This document shows, in pieces, positions 60,112 to 64,000 of a stretch of DNA of 64,000 nucleotides (positions within the stretch are counted from its first letter, which is position 1; each line of letters starts with the position of its first letter). The position numbers and the translations under genes were made by a program. Under the pieces are notes generated by a model. It was not told the origin of the DNA, ran no database searches, and worked only from the letters and a program-made list of their open reading frames with translations. The stretch comes from Flaccisagitta enflata (Eukaryota; Chaetognatha; Sagittoidea; Aphragmophora), in contig OZ231127.1 in the NCBI GenBank assembly GCA_965153355.1, positions 82,460,001-82,524,000 on the forward strand. The letters are read 5' to 3'.

Positions 60112-60212
60112 GAAGAAGAAGAAGAAGAAGAAGAAGAAGAAGAAGAAGAAGAAGAAGAAGAAGACGAAGAAGAAGAAGAAGAAGAAGAAGAAGAAGAAGA
60201 AGAAGAAGAAGA
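60112..60212. repeat. (GAA)n / (TTC)n microsatellite
   Basis: About 100 bp of GAA on the plus strand. On the minus strand it would encode poly-Ser in one frame, or act as the pyrimidine tract of an intron. Confidence 0.95.
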
Positions 60213-60297
60213 CGACATGAATTGGCTTAAATTAGAGAGGCTACTGATATTGGAGAGGGAGTCACAAGGTTTATGAGAGATGACACGATGATAGTCA

Positions 60298-60640
60298 AGT
60301 GAAGAAAGGCGTTGACTCTTCCTTTGGGGCCGCGGCCGCGACTGCAATTGCTGTTGCAACGGCGGGTGTTGCTGCTTCGACTGCGGCTGCTGTTTCGTCA
60401 ATTTCATTGTCTTGGGCGGAATGATTGTGGCTGTCGATGGAGCCGTTGATGAAGAAAGAAGCGTTGAGAGAGGAGGAGGAAGATGAGGAGTAAATGGCTG
60501 AAGAGTTTTCTTTGTTGAGCGTGAGATTGAGATCGACGGAACTTGATTGGGTTGAAACACCAGCTTGTCGACGATGTGATTGCGTGACGGCGTCGTCGGC
60601 GGTTGAGGAGAAAAGAAGTCATCGCTGTGATTGGGTCACT
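60298..60640 (-). CDS. Possible upstream exon of the unrecognised minus-strand gene
   Basis: One minus frame is open and shows disordered-protein composition: STQSSSVDLNLTLNKENSSA, SLNASFFINGSIDSHNHSAQ, then Ala/Thr-rich sequence, ending at a stop at 60295-60297. A second frame over the same bases is also open (QQPQSKQQHPPLQQQLQ, LDYHRVISHKPCDSLSNISS), so frame and exon limits are not settled. A coding origin is likely from base composition. Details are uncertain. Confidence 0.3.
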
Positions 60641-60902
60641 CATCATCTAGGAACAGCTGTGATGACAAACTTATTTGCGTTCGCGTTAGCCGCGAGGACC
60701 GCCGCTGCTGCCACAGTCGCATATAACTGCTTCTGAAAATGTGACTGCCGCGTTTTCCTTTACGGGCATTCATTGTCATTCTTCTTATCATATTCACAGC
60801 TCGGGAAATTCACTGGGTGAGAGATGGATAAATCGAAGATTCCTGACACATGACCACGGTGGTAAATGTAAATCATCTATGGAACTGCATGGAAAGCTTA
60901 TG

Positions 60903-60903
60903 G

Positions 60904-60985
<82 letters not shown>
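60903..60985. repeat. (GTT)n microsatellite
   Basis: Pure GTT tract followed by GGTTGT/GGATGT variants to about 61045. Confidence 0.95.
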
Positions 60986-61164
60986 GGATGTTGTGGATGT
61001 TGTGGTTGTTGTTGCTATTGTGGCGGTTGTTGTTGTTGTTGTTGTTTTGATCAATGAAAAATATGGTTGTCCCTCTGGGTAAAATCAATTGGTTGCTGTC
61101 ACCGCGGAGAGTTGATTGGAGTAGATTGAAATATGGAAACCGAACTAAGAAACCAAAACATAAT

Positions 61165-61776
61165 TCAAAACTCGAATTCATCATCGCTGTCTTCAGCGGC
61201 ACTTGTTTCCTCATCTTCACTCTCATATTCTTCAAAATTTGGCTCTGAATCACTATCAAATTCACTATCGCTATCGCACTCGCTATCATATTCTTCATCT
61301 TCACTGTCGGAACCGAAAGCATCATGGGTTATGGCTGAATCGAGTAAGTCAAGCAATTCGGGTAAATGGAGATATTTAGGTTCGCTTTGACTACGCATAC
61401 AAGAAGAAACTAATGGATCACCATAAGCCATGTGTGAATTGAATACATCTTCAATGTTAGCCTTGCGTGAACACCTTCTGGCGTGATGATGACGTGTATG
61501 CCTGTCTTTTTTGTTGTAACTCTCTTGTGACCCTTCAGTATAGTAGCCAGGAGGCAAGGGTTTGTCAGCAAGCGCCTGTCTTGCATGCAGACAAAGACTA
61601 TGGATACTCGGAGATGGCTTGTACCAACCATATTCCTTCTGAATGAGCTTAGCTGTTTCATACCCAAACCTCTCCACTTTATCCCAGTTAGGTCTTTTCT
61701 TCCCATTTACGACACTCAGGAGGACATAAACTCTTCTAAGTATTTCTTCTTTCAGTCCAGAGATTTGAGCAAAGAT
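61165..61776 (-). CDS. RAG1/Transib-like transposase, C-terminal exon
   Basis: Last exon, 203 codons, ending at TGA (61165-61167). The acceptor CTCCTTTTTCATTTTAG is strong and phase 0, matching the donor at 62876. The product reads IFAQISGLKEEILRRVYVLL, then NWDKVERFGYETAKLIQ, SPSIHSLCLHARQALADK, PPGYYTEGSQESYNKKDRHT and a basic HARRCSRKANIEDVF. The segment SIHSLCLHARQAL...TEGSQESYNK corresponds to the part of vertebrate RAG1 around LAHVPEIIERDG...EGNESGNK, which holds the third catalytic acid (Glu962 in RAG1). The equivalent Glu here is in SQES. The tail (DSEDEEYDSECDSDSEFDSD) is strongly acidic and unusual. The role would be a DDE transposase or a domesticated relative. The alignment is from memory of the family and should be confirmed. 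Confidence 0.75.
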   Translation of the reverse strand: MFAQISGLKEEILRRVYVLLSVVNGKKRPNWDKVERFGYETAKLIQKEYGWYKPSPSIHSLCLHARQALADKPLPPGYYTEGSQESYNKKDRHTRHHHARRCSRKANIEDVFNSHMAYGDPLVSSCMRSQSEPKYLHLPELLDLLDSAITHDAFGSDSEDEEYDSECDSDSEFDSDSEPNFEEYESEDEETSAAEDSDDEFEF

Positions 61777-62875
61777 CTAAAATGAAAAAGGAGATTTGTC
61801 AAATTATACCAGTAATCGCCGTGAGGAAAACAGTTGTAAGCATTGGTCACTTTTCACCATGTTTTTGTATTCAATCACTGCAATTATTTTTTGTTAGAAT
61901 AAATCAAGTACAATTTCATTGAATGCACTGAAAATCAGAGAAAAATAAAACTGACCCAAATGAGCTAAATAAGCTAAAATACTCAACATCATTCACCCAG
62001 ACATGCTTTTTGGGCAGCGGCCTCAGAGGGGCCAATGACCTTTGATTCCACACAGGACAAATTTCTCTGGTTTCCATCCGTCTATCCGTCCGTCTATCCG
62101 TCTATCCGTCTATCCGTCTGTCCATCCCCCCCAGCCCAAAACAGGCCTTTCAGACCTTTCAGACCCCAAATTAGGCCTCTCAGACCCCAAGCAAGGCCTC
62201 TCAGACCCCATCTTAAACCTCCCAGACTCCAAATCACGCCTCTGAGACGCCAAATCAGGCCTATCAGACTCCAAATCAGGCCTCAGAAACCTGAAATCAG
62301 TCCTTTCAGACCACAAATAAGGACTCTCAGACCCCAAATCAGACCTCATACTCCAAATTTGGCGAATTAGACCTCAAATTAAACCTTCCAGGCCCTAAAT
62401 AAGGCCTCTTAGAACCCAACTTAGACCTCTAAGACTCGAAATCAGGCCTCTGAGATACCTAATCAGGCCTTTTAGACCCCAAATCAGGCCTTTCAGACCC
62501 CAAATAAGATCTCTGAAATCCTAAATCAGGCCTTTCAGACCTCATATTAGACCTCTCAGACCTCCGCGACCCAAAATTAGGTCTCTCAGACCCAAAATCA
62601 GGCCACACATGGACAGAAGATGAAAACTGGAGAAATTTGTCCTGTGTGGAATTATTGGTCATCTCATCATCTCATTCCTAAATACTCAAACTTAGGGCAT
62701 CCGGTACCGCTGACCATGTAACGCTTTTGCGACTATCTGTATTTGCATGCTCAAAAATAAATCACTTTTTTTTTATTGCATTTGAAATAAGAAAAACTGA
62801 GCTAAATGAGCTTGTATATTCATAAACACCCTCACAAATCACATAGCTAATTCATGTTGCCCCGTGGCCTTGTAC
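61777..62875 (-). other. Intron of the RAG1-like gene, carrying a Family B element
   Basis: 1.1-kb intron. Donor CAG|GTACAA, acceptor TTTTAG, phase 0. About two thirds of it is the Family B copy at 62008-62740. Confidence 0.7.
62008..62740 (-). mobile_element. Family B element (intronic)
   Basis: The left arm GGGCAGCGGCCTCAGAGGGG with CCTTTGATTCCACACAGGAC is mirrored by GTCCTGTGTGGAATTATTGG on the right, then CATCCGGTACCGCTGACC. The interior is a 21-bp-type array (CAGACCCCAAATCAGGCCT). Confidence 0.85.
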
Positions 62876-63312
62876 CTGGAAATTCCGAAAGAGTTTTCTA
62901 CATGTGTTCCCGGTGTTTGAATTCCCACCGCTTGGATTGGGGAAATCGACTTTAAGGTGTAGCTGCCTATAAAACTCTTTTTGCATTTGCCTCTTTCTTG
63001 CTGTTTCAATGGACTTTTCAACACTGCCCTTTCTTATTCGTGCTGCCTGTATATCCTGCCTGTAAGCGATTTTTAAAAAAAACTCACAGCACCGCATCCA
63101 CATATGCAATGTCGAGAGACCATATTGAGTGGCCGCTGGGTTGATATTTCTGCCTCTGCAGCGATCAACATCTTGCATTTCCGTTGGCTTTGCTGTGCAG
63201 TAATTGCATGTGCATGAGGCAACGTTTAACATCACTGAAATGATCTTGCCATCCACCATGGAGCATGTTCCTAAATGTGGATGAAAAATCTTGAAAGAGT
63301 ATGGGTCCGCGA
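62876..63312 (-). CDS. RAG1/Transib-like transposase, internal exon
   Basis: 145 codons, phase 1 in and 0 out, donor CAG|GTACAA. In order: SMVDGKIISVMLNVASC, the Cys pair of SCTCNYCTAKPTEM (like the CTLCDATRLEA zinc motif of RAG1), then GLSTLHMWMRCCEFFLKIAY (RAG1: ALHCDIGNAAEFYKIF), a basic region, and LHLKVDFPNP with GNSNTGNTCRKLF (RAG1: MNLKPIMRMNGNFARKLM). The order and spacing agree with the RAG1 core. The aspartate near the RAG1 LHCD segment is not evident here, which leaves activity in doubt. The exon starts right after a CCCCAG acceptor at the edge of a minisatellite. Upstream exons holding the first catalytic Asp are not in the window. Confidence 0.75.
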
Positions 63313-63324
63313 CTGGGGTCAATC

Positions 63325-63690
63325 AGCATTGTCAAACGGCGTTGTCAAACGACGTTGTCAAACAGCATTGTCAAATAGCGTTGTCAAATAGCGTTGTCAA
63401 ATAGCGTTGTTAAACATCGTCAAACAGTGCTGTCAAATGGCGTTGTCAAACAGCGTTGTCAAACGGCGTTGTACTACAGCGTTGTAATACGGCGTTGTAA
63501 AACGGTGTTGTGAAACGGCATTATAAAATGGCTTTGTGAAACGGCGTTGTCAAATGATATTATCAGACAACATTGTCAAACAACATTGTCAAACAACTTT
63601 GTCAAATGGCATTGTCAAACAGCATTGTTGTATGGCATTGACAAACAGCATTGTCAAACAGCATTGGCAACAGCATTGTCAAACGGCATT
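63325..63690. repeat. About 16-bp minisatellite (TTGTCAAACGGCG type)
   Basis: Some 22 imperfect copies of GCGTTGTCAAACGGC, with A/G and length variants, directly upstream of the RAG1-like exon. Confidence 0.9.
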
Positions 63691-63714
63691 GTCACATCTT
63701 TATAAATCAAATTC

Positions 63715-64000
63715 ATATTTTGAGTCCTTCCATTTAGGGACTACATACCAAGTTTCAACAAAATTGGTTGAAAAATGCCAAAGTTATGCACGTTTTTCAC
63801 TTTTAGGCTTGTAGGCTAGTTGGGTGGTAGGCTGGTTTGGCCCGTTAGCATGCTAAAATCTTTACAATTCAAATACATATGTTGAGTTCTTCCATTTAGA
63901 GACTACATACCAAGTTTCAACCAAATCAGTTGAAAAATGCCGAAGTTATGCACGTTTTCAACTTTTAGGTTGGTAGGCTAGTTGAGTGGTAGGCTGGTTT
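63715..64000. repeat. Tandem duplication, about 170-180-bp unit
   Basis: Two copies containing GACTACATACCAAGTTTCAA, AAAAATGCC-AAGTTATGCAC and GGTAGGCTGGTTT. The second runs off the end of the window, so the array may continue. Confidence 0.85.

Noticed and set aside
63325-63690. CRISPR-like or tRNA-like repeats
   Set aside because: Units are contiguous and about 16 bp with no spacers. No cloverleaf can be drawn.

Overview
This is repeat-dominated nuclear DNA from a eukaryote with spliceosomal introns. The few recognisable protein fragments are a tandem C2H2 zinc-finger protein, a Ser-rich/coiled-coil protein, an F-box relic and a RAG1/Transib-like transposase. Together they point to an invertebrate-like animal or a close relative. 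I cannot name the species. No prokaryotic, viral, rRNA, tRNA or CRISPR feature was seen. Most long open frames here are artefacts of (CT)n, (CA)n, (GTT)n, (CTTT)n, (CCGT)n and 21-bp arrays and are not genes.

Layout. From 1 to about 45 kb I see no protein-coding gene. The space is filled by dispersed families and long microsatellites. Family A is about 150-300 bp, begins TTTTTAGT with a short hairpin, carries a variable (GTCC/GTCG)n block and ends near GGCCTTGTT. Family B is about 500-800 bp, with matching inverted arms (GGGCAGCGGCCCC and relatives) around a 21-bp minisatellite. Several TA-flanked inverted-repeat elements (MITEs), one TTAA-flanked element and one element with a 5-bp duplication are also present. 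Local tandem arrays have units of 134, about 92 and about 73 bp. A near-perfect 1.45-kb palindrome made of two Family B copies sits at 41.4-42.9 kb.

From 45.0 to 53.0 kb on the plus strand lie three phase-compatible exons of one gene: a Ser/Gly/Thr-rich segment followed by a long charged coiled coil. Its 5.7-kb intron carries transposons, a 10-bp satellite and an array of at least five clear copies of its own downstream splice acceptor. A minus-strand zinc-finger gene at 53.4-54.6 kb is broken by a Family A insertion and by several stops and frameshifts. From 56.6 to 60.7 kb the minus strand holds an F-box relic and a set of candidate exons with matching splice phases for a protein I do not recognise. 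From 61.2 to 63.3 kb the minus strand holds two exons of a RAG1-like transposase, whose intron hosts a Family B copy.

The main themes are mobile-element biology and structure. In Family A, and in Family B, the arm sequence differs between copies but matches within each copy. A RAG1-like transposase lies in the same window as an element with a CACTGTG terminus and a 5-bp GGACA duplication. Two pairs of repeats give direct before/after or arm-to-arm evidence of insertion and duplication events.
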